Positions 6,524 to 13,013 of a stretch of DNA of 30,046 bases are shown here, piece after piece. The DNA is taken from the NCBI GenBank assembly GCA_934631985.1, contig CAKTYE010000027.1, forward strand, positions 1 to 30,046. The letters run 5' to 3'. Position 1 is the first letter of the stretch. The number at the start of each line of letters is the position of its first letter. This DNA comes from an uncultured Clostridia bacterium (GTDB lineage Bacteria; Bacillota; Clostridia; Christensenellales; Aristaeellaceae). The notes under the pieces are model-generated. The model was given only the letters and a program-made list of their open reading frames with translations, was not told where the DNA came from and did no database searches. The position numbers were made by a program, and so were the translations under genes.

Positions 6524-7390
6524 TTACTCCTTTGCAGCAATTGGGTGCTGCTTCCCTTGCACATCAATGGTCGTCTCCCCTGTCAGCAGCAGGTCGGAGA
6601 CCTTCACCATTTGAAGCCCCTGATCCTGATAGCTTTGCAGCAGCGTAGGCAGCGCGTCCAGCAGGTATTGTGAATCGTTATGGAACAGGATGATGTCCCC
6701 CCGTCCCACCTTGCCGGCCCGGCGGATCATGTCCTGCGGGCTGATGTTCTTCCAATCCAGCGAGTCCACGCTCCACTGCACAGCCTCGTAGCCCGCGCCC
6801 CGCGCCGTGCGGATGACCTTGTTGTTATAGTCCCCATAGGGCGGACGGAACAGTGTGGGCCGCACACCCGTTAGGTTTTCCACTTTGTCGCTCATGATGC
6901 GCAGTTCTTCCAGGTTTTTTGCCTCGGAGATCTGGCTCATGTGCGGGTGCGTAGCGGAATGGTTGCCGATCTCATGCCCCCGCTCCACAATGGCCTTCAC
7001 CATCTCGGGATACTTATCCACCCAGATGCCCACCAGGAAGAAGGTGCATTTCGCATTGTACTCATCCAGAATGTCCAGCAGCTTCGGCGTGTTGTCCGCC
7101 CCCCAGCTTGCGTCAAAGGTGACGGCGATCACGTCATCGCTGCGCTCCACGCTGTACACGGGCAACTCCCGCTTGGGGGCCGCCACGGCCGTCGCTGCGC
7201 TTTCCGGGGGCAGCATGGCATAGCACCCGGTAAGCAGGCACAGGGCCAATGCCAGCGCTGTCTGGCGCATCCACGGCCTGAGCTTCTTCCCCTGCCGCCG
7301 GGGCGGGCGGGGCTTCCCGGAGGAGGTTGGTTCCTCCCAATGAAAGGTGCGTTTGGCCTTGGGCCGAAGATGGATGGGCGACTGGGACAT
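6524..7390 (-). CDS. PdaB-like polysaccharide deacetylase, membrane anchored
   Basis: A 288-residue carbohydrate esterase family 4 (NodB-fold) enzyme that removes acetyl groups from surface glycans or peptidoglycan. Motifs: TFDASWG with the catalytic-base Asp at residue 93, metal-binding His pair in GNHSATHPH (H144, H148), and RPPYG (182-186). The second Asp of the usual TFDD motif is Ala, as is common in the PdaB-like branch with the F-D-x-x-W-G form. ATG 7390 has GGAGG nine bases upstream. Residues 1-40 are basic and proline-rich, then comes a hydrophobic segment ending in L53-T-G-C56, a good lipobox. So the protein carries a 40-residue cytoplasmic-type extension before a lipoprotein-like or transmembrane anchor. 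PdaB is needed for spore cortex maintenance in Bacillus; a sporulation role here is inferred. Confidence 0.85.
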   Translation of the reverse strand: MSQSPIHLRPKAKRTFHWEEPTSSGKPRPPRRQGKKLRPWMRQTALALALCLLTGCYAMLPPESAATAVAAPKRELPVYSVERSDDVIAVTFDASWGADNTPKLLDILDEYNAKCTFFLVGIWVDKYPEMVKAIVERGHEIGNHSATHPHMSQISEAKNLEELRIMSDKVENLTGVRPTLFRPPYGDYNNKVIRTARGAGYEAVQWSVDSLDWKNISPQDMIRRAGKVGRGDIILFHNDSQYLLDALPTLLQSYQDQGLQMVKVSDLLLTGETTIDVQGKQHPIAAKE

Positions 7391-7714
7391 GAGCTTCCGC
7401 CTCCTTTACCTATTCTATGACGATGCGCATGTGCGAAAGAAGTCAACCTTTGGCACATGACGGGATTCGACAAAGAAAGTGCGCCGCGCCGTGGCATGGA
7501 ACGGCTGCGTTCGGTTCAGCATACGGCCCGTCTCAGCAAAATAGACCACTAGAAAAATCGCCCAGGCTGTTTTTCAGGAAGTCAAGCCCCTCAACACACT
7601 CAACGCACGTCCCTTGCATATCCTTCCAATGCGGGCAAAATCCGCCCCGCGCTGGAAGAAGCTGTCAGGCTCCTACGGCAAGAAGGGCCTGCAAGCGTCC
7701 GTTTGAAAGGGTGA

Positions 7715-7736
7715 AAGCGCCCGGGAAACGGGGCTT
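7715..7736 (+). other. Hairpin just before the SH3b gene ribosome site
   Basis: AAGC (7715-7718) and CCCG (7720-7723) pair with CGGG (7729-7732) and GCTT (7733-7736), with a GGAAA loop and a one-base bulge. It ends six bases before AAAGGAGG. The 368-base divergent spacer 7391-7758 otherwise shows no clear promoter or known riboswitch to me; TTGCAT at 7614 with CAAAAT at 7636 is only a weak candidate. Confidence 0.35.
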
Positions 7737-7758
7737 GATAACAAAGGAGGAACCTACC

Positions 7759-8691
7759 ATGAAGAAGGAAACCATGCAATCTTTGACCCGCCGGGCGCTG
7801 GGCGCGGCGGCGGCAGCCAGCCTGTGCCTGACCCCTGTGCTGTCCCAGGCCGCGACGGCGGACAGTGCGCTTGTCATCGGCGGTGCGCTGAACCTGCGCG
7901 AAACCGCCAGCCTGGATGCGAAGGTGCTGGGCCAGTATCCCACCGGCACCCTGGTGGAGATCCACGAAAAGGGCAATGAGTGGAGCAAGGTCACCGTCAA
8001 CGGCAAGAGCGGCTACATGATGACCCGCTACCTGAGCAACAGTGAAAAGAACGTGACCGCCACCGTGCGCACCAACACCGGCATCGGCCTGAACCTGCGG
8101 GAAGAACCCAGCCTGAGCGGCACCATCCTGACCAGCTACAAGCCCGGCACCCAGGTGACGGTGCTGCAAAAGGGTCACAGCTGGAGCCGTGTGCAGGTGG
8201 ACGGCAAGATGGGCTTCATGTCCACGGCGTATCTGAACTTCGGCGGCAGCCAGAACACCTCTGTTGCCGGCAAGGTGGCGGTGGTGAACAACCCCAAGGC
8301 CACCCAGGTGCTGAACCTGCGTGAGACTGCCAGCCTGGACGCGCGCGTGCTGAGCTACTACCGCAACGGCGCGAAGGTGACGATCCTTTCCAGCACCGGC
8401 GCCTGGTACAAGGTCAAGACCGCGGACGGCAAGGTCGGCTACATGATGGCGAAGTACCTGAAGGTGACGAGCGAAACGGGCGACACCACGCAGACTCCCT
8501 ACACGGCGAAGCTCATCAACATCAACGGCGGCTCTGTGGTGAATTTCCGCAAGGCCCCGGGGATGAACACCACCGTGATCCGCACCTATCCCGTGGGTAC
8601 GGAGGTGAAGGTGCTGGAAAAGGGTGAAAACTGGTCCAAGGTCGAGATCGACGGCGTGACCGGGTACGTCAGCACCTACTTCCTGAAGTAA
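7759..8691 (+). CDS. Secreted protein with four bacterial SH3 (SH3b) repeats
   Basis: A 310-residue exported protein. ATG 7759 has AAAGGAGG (7743-7750) eight bases upstream; the open frame reaching back to 7417 has no such site. A signal peptide runs to about residue 32 (SQA-ATA); it contains T-R-R-A-L, a weak resemblance to a twin-arginine signal. Four SH3b units follow, each with the pattern LNLRE-x-S-L-x-A-VL near its start, a G-T-x-V middle strand, W-x-KV, and G-Y/F-M-x-x-YL at the end (roughly residues 35-95, 100-158, 170-235 and 252-310). Such repeats bind cell-wall peptides or polysaccharide. No catalytic domain is present, so it is probably a wall-binding protein of unknown task. It is monocistronic, with a strong terminator. 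Confidence 0.88.
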   Translation: MKKETMQSLTRRALGAAAAASLCLTPVLSQAATADSALVIGGALNLRETASLDAKVLGQYPTGTLVEIHEKGNEWSKVTVNGKSGYMMTRYLSNSEKNVTATVRTNTGIGLNLREEPSLSGTILTSYKPGTQVTVLQKGHSWSRVQVDGKMGFMSTAYLNFGGSQNTSVAGKVAVVNNPKATQVLNLRETASLDARVLSYYRNGAKVTILSSTGAWYKVKTADGKVGYMMAKYLKVTSETGDTTQTPYTAKLININGGSVVNFRKAPGMNTTVIRTYPVGTEVKVLEKGENWSKVEIDGVTGYVSTYFLK

Positions 8692-8719
8692 GACCTGAAC
8701 AGTTGCATACAAAAGAAGT

Positions 8720-8764
8720 CCCCCTGCCGCATAGCTGGATGATGCGGCAGGGGGAAGTTTTTTT
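8720..8764 (+). terminator. Strong terminator after the SH3b gene
   Basis: A perfect 13-bp stem (8720-8732 with 8742-8754, rich in C/G) is followed by AAG and seven T residues (8758-8764). Confidence 0.9.
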
Positions 8765-8843
8765 ATGTGCAGCATATGGGTGGGGATTTTGCAGGGACAG
8801 CCTACTTGTGTCTTTCTTTAATAAGATAGAAATTGTCGATTTC

Positions 8844-9236
8844 TTATTCGTAATCAATTCTCTCAATTTTAAAGATCACAGGACGCGTACCATCCGAACA
8901 GCAGGTAATCATCTCGTTTTCACGCTGCATCCAGCCTTTCATAATGGAGCCGCCTTGCAAGCCCGTATAGATGTAGCGTGAGATTGCATCCCATGCCTCA
9001 GAACAAAACGGTATCTTGGGGCCGCCTGCAACAGCATCTGCATCACCGATGGTCTTGACCAGTGTGTTCAGTCCCATGTGCCAGAAATCATCCCGTTCAT
9101 CATCCCGATAGAACACAAACTCATCGCCTATATTATAGCAGGGACAAGCACCTGAATTAGGATCTGCACAATATTGCTTCTGCAATTCGGGATATATTTT
9201 TTTATCCAATACTGTTACTCTGACTTTATGTTTCAC
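8844..9236 (-). CDS. TIGR04076 family protein
   Basis: A 130-residue soluble protein. Its opening KVRVTVLDKKIYPELQKQY, the GACPCYNIGDEF segment and the closing CCSDGTRPVIFKIERI are recognisable features of the TIGR04076 family of short cysteine-containing proteins, whose function is unknown. It is longer than many members, with an extra stretch around YRDDERDDFWHMGLNTLVK. The start is GTG 9236, preceded by AGGAG nine bases upstream; there is no in-frame ATG nearby. Cysteines at C-A-D, C-P-C and C-C-S-D could bind metal. The gene has its own consensus promoter (9280-9308), and its region is visibly richer in A and T than the flanking genes, which suggests acquisition. Confidence 0.8.
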   Translation of the reverse strand: MKHKVRVTVLDKKIYPELQKQYCADPNSGACPCYNIGDEFVFYRDDERDDFWHMGLNTLVKTIGDADAVAGGPKIPFCSEAWDAISRYIYTGLQGGSIMKGWMQRENEMITCCSDGTRPVIFKIERIDYE

Positions 9237-9272
9237 TAAATTTTTCTCCTACAAATTTCAATTTATGAAGTC

Positions 9273-9431
9273 CTATTTGCGTATAGCAAACAAGAACCAC
9301 CATGTCAAGGCCGCCGCTTTGTACAAAGAAAAGCCGCAACCTTGTTCCTTAACTGACCGACGATACCTCTCAACATGTAAACCTGAGAATACTCCGTGTG
9401 CAGTTCCACGCCACAAACCGAAAGCTGTCAT
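9273..9431 (-). CDS. Possible 52-residue small protein overlapping the DUF6199 gene stop
   Basis: An open frame starts at ATG 9431, whose ATGA overlaps the stop of the DUF6199-like gene, and runs 52 codons to TAG at 9273. The product begins MTAFGLWRGTAHG, has a basic middle (VERYRRSVKEQGCGF) and ends in a hydrophobic ALTWWFLFAIRK stretch that could touch the membrane. There is no SD of its own, so translation would rely on coupling. The promoter of the next gene lies inside its 3' end. I do not recognise a family. It could equally be a decayed fragment of a mobile element. Confidence 0.35.
   Translation of the reverse strand: MTAFGLWRGTAHGVFSGLHVERYRRSVKEQGCGFSLYKAAALTWWFLFAIRK
9280..9308 (-). 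promoter_or_regulatory. Sigma-A promoter for the TIGR04076 gene
   Basis: On the minus strand TTGACA (9308-9303), 17-base spacer, then TATACG (9285-9280), about 44 bases before the GTG start. Confidence 0.7.
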
Positions 9432-9640
9432 GCTAAAACAAATGGAAGAATTATCATGATAATTCCAGATATGGCAAATAAAACGCCTCCAAATTTTATG
9501 CTTATCACATGTAAGTCAGATGGCTCTTTTGCACGATAAGGTCTCCAGCGCTCTTTTGCTTTCCATATCAAATCCGGCTTCAAAAAAACAAATACGCCCA
9601 GAATCAAAGAAGCCAATCCTCCATAACATATTTGCCACAC
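9428..9640 (-). CDS. DUF6199-like small membrane protein
   Basis: A 70-residue protein with two hydrophobic helices (about residues 5-22 and 49-69) separated by a hydrophilic loop carrying W-x-x-K-x-R-W and E-P-S-D-L. This layout, with PDLIWK after the first helix and KFGGVLFAISGII in the second, matches the DUF6199 family, of unknown function. The start is GTG 9640 with AAGGAG eight bases upstream. It follows ppx/gppA on the same strand by 56 bases, and its stop overlaps a possible small reading frame. A/T content is raised compared with the surroundings. Confidence 0.7.
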   Translation of the reverse strand: MWQICYGGLASLILGVFVFLKPDLIWKAKERWRPYRAKEPSDLHVISIKFGGVLFAISGIIMIILPFVLA

Positions 9641-9696
9641 AACTCTATCTCCTTGCTGCCAGTTCAGTCCATTTCGATGTATAACTTCCGCTCCCC

Positions 9697-10611
9697 TTAC
9701 GCCTTAATTTCCCCCCGCAGATGGTACTTCTGCTTCAAATACCCATCCAAATTGCCATATTCGCTCACAGTCAGACAGGAAATGCTCAACCGCTCCATCA
9801 TGCTCAGCAAAATGCAGATGCCATGCACCACAATATCCGCGCGGTGCGGCTGAAGCCCGGGCAGCGTCAGGCGCTGGGCAAGGGGCATATCTGCCAGACG
9901 CGCCGCCCAGCCCTGCACGCTTTCGCGGGTGAGGACGGTGCCTTGAATGCCCGCACGTTCCGTCCACGGGACGGCCTTGACCATCGCCGCCAGCGTGGTA
10001 AAGGTGCCGCCCACGCCAATGAAGCGTTCCGGCATCACCAGCTCGGGGTGCTTGCGCAACTCCTCCTCTAAAATATCGCGGGCCAGGGCGCACACAGCGG
10101 GCAGGTCTGCGGCGGATGCAATGGGCAGGCGCTGGAACAGGCGAACCGCACCCATCTGACAGCTGAACGCGCAGTCAATGCGCGCGCCCTCCCCCACCAC
10201 CAGCTCAGTGGAGCCGCCGCCAATGTCGATCACGCCGCAATATTCGCCGTCCGTGGCCCCCAGAAAGGACAGGGACGCTTCCTCCTCGCCGGAGCAAATT
10301 TCAAGCGGCAGCCCGGTCTGGGCCAGCAGCATAGAGGAAAACGCCGCCTGATTCGCCGCATCCCGGGTGGCGCTGGTGGCAAAAAGATGCACCGCCTCTG
10401 CGCCCTGCGCTCTGGCGTTGTCCGCCATGCGCCCCACTGCGGTGATGGCGGCGTTCATGCTGTCCTGACTCAGGTTGCCCTGCGCGTCCAGGCCCGCAAA
10501 CAGGCGTGTACCCTCCCGGTCGCGCATCAGCCTGCGCCCATGGTCGCCCTGGATCTCCGCCAGCAGCATTCGCACCGAATTGGAACCGATCCCGATGACA
10601 GCAGCCTTCAT
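9697..10611 (-). CDS. Ppx/GppA-family phosphatase
   Basis: A 304-residue enzyme of the ASKHA-fold Ppx/GppA family, which releases phosphate from polyphosphate or from guanosine pentaphosphate. Motifs: AVIGIGSNSVRMLLAE at the start (phosphate-1 loop), FATSATRDAAN near residue 85, GVIDIGGGSTELV near residue 145 (phosphate-2 loop), and FIGVGGTFTTLAAM in the C-lobe. At 304 residues it is the short, two-domain form and lacks the HD-type C-terminal domain of E. coli Ppx, so exopolyphosphatase versus pppGpp activity cannot be decided. ATG 10611 has AAAGGAGG eight bases upstream. It lies downstream of divIC, but a terminator (10642-10677) separates them. Confidence 0.88.
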   Translation of the reverse strand: MKAAVIGIGSNSVRMLLAEIQGDHGRRLMRDREGTRLFAGLDAQGNLSQDSMNAAITAVGRMADNARAQGAEAVHLFATSATRDAANQAAFSSMLLAQTGLPLEICSGEEEASLSFLGATDGEYCGVIDIGGGSTELVVGEGARIDCAFSCQMGAVRLFQRLPIASAADLPAVCALARDILEEELRKHPELVMPERFIGVGGTFTTLAAMVKAVPWTERAGIQGTVLTRESVQGWAARLADMPLAQRLTLPGLQPHRADIVVHGICILLSMMERLSISCLTVSEYGNLDGYLKQKYHLRGEIKA

Positions 10612-10641
10612 GCCGTTGTCCTCCTTTGTAGATGAAATTAC

Positions 10642-10677
10642 AAAAAAACCATCCCCTGCCCACAGGCAAGGGGACGG
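10642..10677 (-). terminator. Intrinsic terminator after divIC
   Basis: On the minus strand an interrupted stem (CCGTCCCC...GCC with GGC...GGGGATGG, plus positions 10649-10677) is followed by seven T residues (10648-10642). Confidence 0.8.
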
Positions 10678-10680
10678 TAT

Positions 10681-11043
10681 TTAGGGCGCATTGTCGGAAG
10701 GGGTCGTGTCCGCAGACGAAGCCTGCGCCGTATCCGTGGCGGCATACAGCGCACCAGGATTGATGATCTCAAAGCGCAGCTCTCCGGGCTTGACATACTG
10801 GTAATCCGTGCGGGCGCGGCTGATGATGTAGCTCTCGGTGCCTACCTGCTCCGTGTCCTCCATCAGCTCCTCGCGCTGACGCTTCAGGTTGCTCAATTGC
10901 CCGGTCAGGGTCTCCTCCTGCACACGAAGCTCCGCCGTATGCCGCTCTACCTGGCGCACCCCCACAAAAAACACCAGCAATGCGGCAGCACAAATTGCCG
11001 CCATGCGGGTCCAGCGCATCTCTGTGCGCTCCATGCGTTCCAT
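10681..11043 (-). CDS. divIC: Septum formation initiator, DivIC/FtsB family
   Basis: A 120-residue single-pass division protein: short basic N-terminus, one membrane helix (about residues 13-28), then a coiled coil (ERHTAELRVQEETLTGQLSNLKRQREEL) and the conserved segment with Y-I-I-S-R-A-R and Y-V-K-P-G-E-L-R that ends DivIC/FtsB domains. It acts with FtsL and FtsQ/DivIB in the divisome. After about residue 95 there is a low-complexity Ala/Ser/Thr tail. ATG 11043 has GGGGGAG about 8 bases upstream. The yabP-yabQ-divIC order is the same as in Bacillus subtilis, which makes the assignment strong. Confidence 0.9.
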   Translation of the reverse strand: MERMERTEMRWTRMAAICAAALLVFFVGVRQVERHTAELRVQEETLTGQLSNLKRQREELMEDTEQVGTESYIISRARTDYQYVKPGELRFEIINPGALYAATDTAQASSADTTPSDNAP

Positions 11044-11121
11044 GGGCGATGCTCCCCCTTCTTCGTTGATCCTTCGGCGCAGGAAACGGCATGCGCCGTC
11101 CGCCTGCTAAACTTATCGTGT

Positions 11122-11466
11122 TTAATTCGCCTTTTCCCCAGGCTTTTCCTGCATCGCGCGGGAATTTTTTATTCTGCGGCAAATCGCACGGATCAGGCTT
11201 CCCGGCCCCGCCAGATACAGGGCGCTGCCCAGGCACAGCCCCAGCAGCGCATACAGCCGCAGCTGTTCCTCCCGCCATTTCAGCAGCGTTGCCAGCAGCG
11301 CCCCCAGCAGAGAAAGTGCAAACAGCGCATCCGACAGCAGCGCCGCGCGGGGATAATGGCGGCGCAGGCAGGTCAGCAGCTGCCAGACGCCCCCCAGCGC
11401 CAGCCCCACGCACAGCAGCGTCAGAAACACATCCCCCTGATGGGGGATCAAAAACAGCTTGCTCAT
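11122..11466 (-). CDS. yabQ: Spore cortex biosynthesis protein YabQ
   Basis: A 114-residue membrane protein with about three hydrophobic segments (residues 13-30, 43-62 and 70-90), the pattern of YabQ, which is required for spore cortex formation in the mother-cell membrane. It starts three bases after the yabP stop with no clear SD of its own, so translation is probably coupled to yabP. The Q-G-D-V-F near the start and the basic C-terminal tail are consistent with the family. Its flanks, yabP before and divIC after, are the classic neighbours. Confidence 0.85.
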   Translation of the reverse strand: MSKLFLIPHQGDVFLTLLCVGLALGGVWQLLTCLRRHYPRAALLSDALFALSLLGALLATLLKWREEQLRLYALLGLCLGSALYLAGPGSLIRAICRRIKNSRAMQEKPGEKAN

Positions 11467-11469
11467 CCG

Positions 11470-11748
11470 TCAGCGCAGGGCGCGGCGCAGAAAACCGCCG
11501 CGTTTGGGGCCACCGCCCTCATAATGCAGGCCGTCGATGGTTCCCTCCAGGGACAGCTTGCCCTCCTCCAGCACCAGGCTGGAAACATGCAGCCCTGCCC
11601 CAGTCAGCACCAGCCGCCCGCCATGGGTGCTGAGTACCACCTGCGTGTCGTCGAAGCTCTCCACCTCCGTGACCCCCGTGAGCGTGGCCCGCTCCCGCCG
11701 ATCGAGCATCAAGCCATAGCTGGGCTGCTGCGCCGCTTCCTCCCGCAT
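11470..11748 (-). CDS. yabP: Sporulation protein YabP
   Basis: A 92-residue protein of the YabP/YqfC family, made in the mother cell during spore formation. It has the family core RRERATLTGVTEVESFDDTQVVL...GRLVLTGAGLHVSSLVLEEGKLSLEGTIDGLHY, a small all-strand fold. The start is ATG 11748, because AAAGGAGG lies eight bases upstream; the frame extends back to 11841 with no ribosome site. It heads the yabP-yabQ-divIC operon. In B. subtilis yabO precedes yabP; here the upstream place is taken by a truncated peptide-binding-protein gene. Confidence 0.88.
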   Translation of the reverse strand: MREEAAQQPSYGLMLDRRERATLTGVTEVESFDDTQVVLSTHGGRLVLTGAGLHVSSLVLEEGKLSLEGTIDGLHYEGGGPKRGGFLRRALR

Positions 11749-11772
11749 GCCGTCCCCCTCCTTTGCAGGGTA

Positions 11773-11801
11773 AACGTATGCGCGGGGGAACAGAAAGATG
11801 A
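11773..11801 (-). promoter_or_regulatory. Candidate sigma-E promoter for yabP
   Basis: On the minus strand TCATCTT (11801-11795), a 14-base spacer, then CATACGTT (11780-11773), close to the sigma-E pattern (ATATT-type -35, CATACA-T -10). The predicted start site falls only a few bases before the SD, so the leader would be very short. Mother-cell control of yabP is known in Bacillus. Confidence 0.45.
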
Positions 11802-11851
11802 CGGGGGAACGCCGCAGCAAAGCCCTTTCCGTTTTTTTCAAGCGCCATCAT

Positions 11852-11890
11852 AAAATGCCCCATCAGCGTTTTTCTCGCCGATGGGGCATT
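11852..11890 (-). terminator. Terminator at the cut end of the SBP remnant
   Basis: An 11-bp perfect pairing, AATGCCCCATC (11854-11864) with GATGGGGCATT (11880-11890), extended by GCG/CGC around a T-rich loop. On the minus strand it ends in TTTT. It isolates yabP from upstream transcription. Confidence 0.7.
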
Positions 11891-12925
11891 CCAGCCTACA
11901 AAGCTTTCCTGATCCAGGCAATAGCTGACCGCCTTGCGCACGTTTTCCGAGGCCGTGGGTCCCTGCTCGCAGGCAAAGGACATAAAGCCCAGGCCCGAGC
12001 GCAGATACTGCGATACCTGCAGCTTGCCATCTGCAAGCTGTGCGCGGCCCGCGTCAATGGCCTGCGCATCGCTGAGCTTGTTCACAATGTCCAGCGTGCC
12101 GTCCAGCAGCGCATCCACCGCCGCGACGTTGGTGGTCTCCACCAGCGTGACCGTTTCGATCAGCGGGCGCTGTCCCTCATAATTGCCGCGATAGTTCTCA
12201 TTGGCCTGCATGACCACCGTTCCCGCCGCCGCGTCATAGCTGACCAGCTGATAGGGGCCGGAGGTCACCATGGGATGGCTGGCATAGCCCGTTTCCGGGT
12301 CCAGGAAGGTCTTTTCCAGCAACGCCGCCGTGAAGTCCCCCTGAATGTACGCACCCCTGCCATCATCCATCACCTGGCAGTCCTGCGCAATCACGCTGAT
12401 GGGATAGGGCGTTACATTGACCAGCATCAGCTCATAGAAGTTCGGCAGCGCATTGCTGCGCAGGGTGATGCCAAAGGTCATGTCATCCACCAGCCGCAGA
12501 CCCGTCAACATGGCTTGCTTTCCGCTGTTGTAGTTGTCGTAGCCGTAAACCTGCCAATACAGAGATGTATTGCCGCCCAACTCCGCCATGGCGGGACTGG
12601 CCTGCATCAGCACACTGAAGACGTAATCCTTCGCAGTGATAGGCGTACCGTCGTTGTAGCACAGGCCGTCCTTCACCTTAAACTGATAGAGCTTGTTGCC
12701 GTTGCCATCCTCCAGCGCAGTTTCCAGCGTCACCGCGCTTTCGTTCACCGCATAGGTGCTGCCGGTGATCGCCACGGTGCTGTAGCCGTGCAGCATGTCG
12801 CGCACGTCCATGTCCGTGGTGTTGGCGCTGAACAGATCGGTGACAAAGCTGCCCATGACCTTCGTCACCGAGCCCACTGTGACCTTGCTGCCCCGCACCA
12901 GCGTATGCACGTTTCTTCTAATCAA
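11891..12925 (-). pseudogene. Remnant of a family 5 peptide/solute-binding protein gene
   Basis: About 345 codons of uninterrupted frame clearly encode the inner part of an oligopeptide/dipeptide-type ABC substrate-binding protein (SBP_bac_5): VGSVTKVMGSFVTDLF...DVRDMLHGYSTVA near the start, LYQFKVKDGLCYNDGTPITAKDYVFS, SGPYQLVSYD, and VRKAVSYCLDQESFVG at the end. The signal peptide and first strand are missing: the frame opens right beside the pepV terminator (12924-12960), with only a TTG and no ribosome site. The last third of the family fold is also missing, since homology stops where the hairpin 11854-11890 begins. The frame then drifts through unrelated sequence into yabP. It has no internal stop, so the truncation is recent or the frame is maintained. 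Not expected to be functional. Confidence 0.75.
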
Positions 12926-12960
12926 AACAGGCAGAGCCTTTTTCTCAGCTCTGCCTGTTT
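12924..12960 (-). terminator. Terminator after pepV
   Basis: A perfect 13-bp stem, AAACAGGCAGAGC (12925-12937) with GCTCTGCCTGTTT (12948-12960); on the minus strand the stem closes with TTTT. Confidence 0.85.
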
Positions 12961-13013
12961 CTTCCTTGTTACATTTTGCAGTACACGCGCAAATCCTTCG
13001 CGCCCTGACGATG

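Noticed and set aside
7411..7419. Sigma-K-like -10 (CATAGAATA on the minus strand) before the pdaB-like gene
   Set aside because: No matching -35 at the correct distance, and the predicted start would fall inside the ribosome site.
7560..7758. Possible cyclic-dinucleotide riboswitch before the SH3b gene
   Set aside because: SH3b genes are often under such switches, but I could not match the conserved blocks of the ydaO or GEMM motifs; only a small hairpin near the SD is clear.
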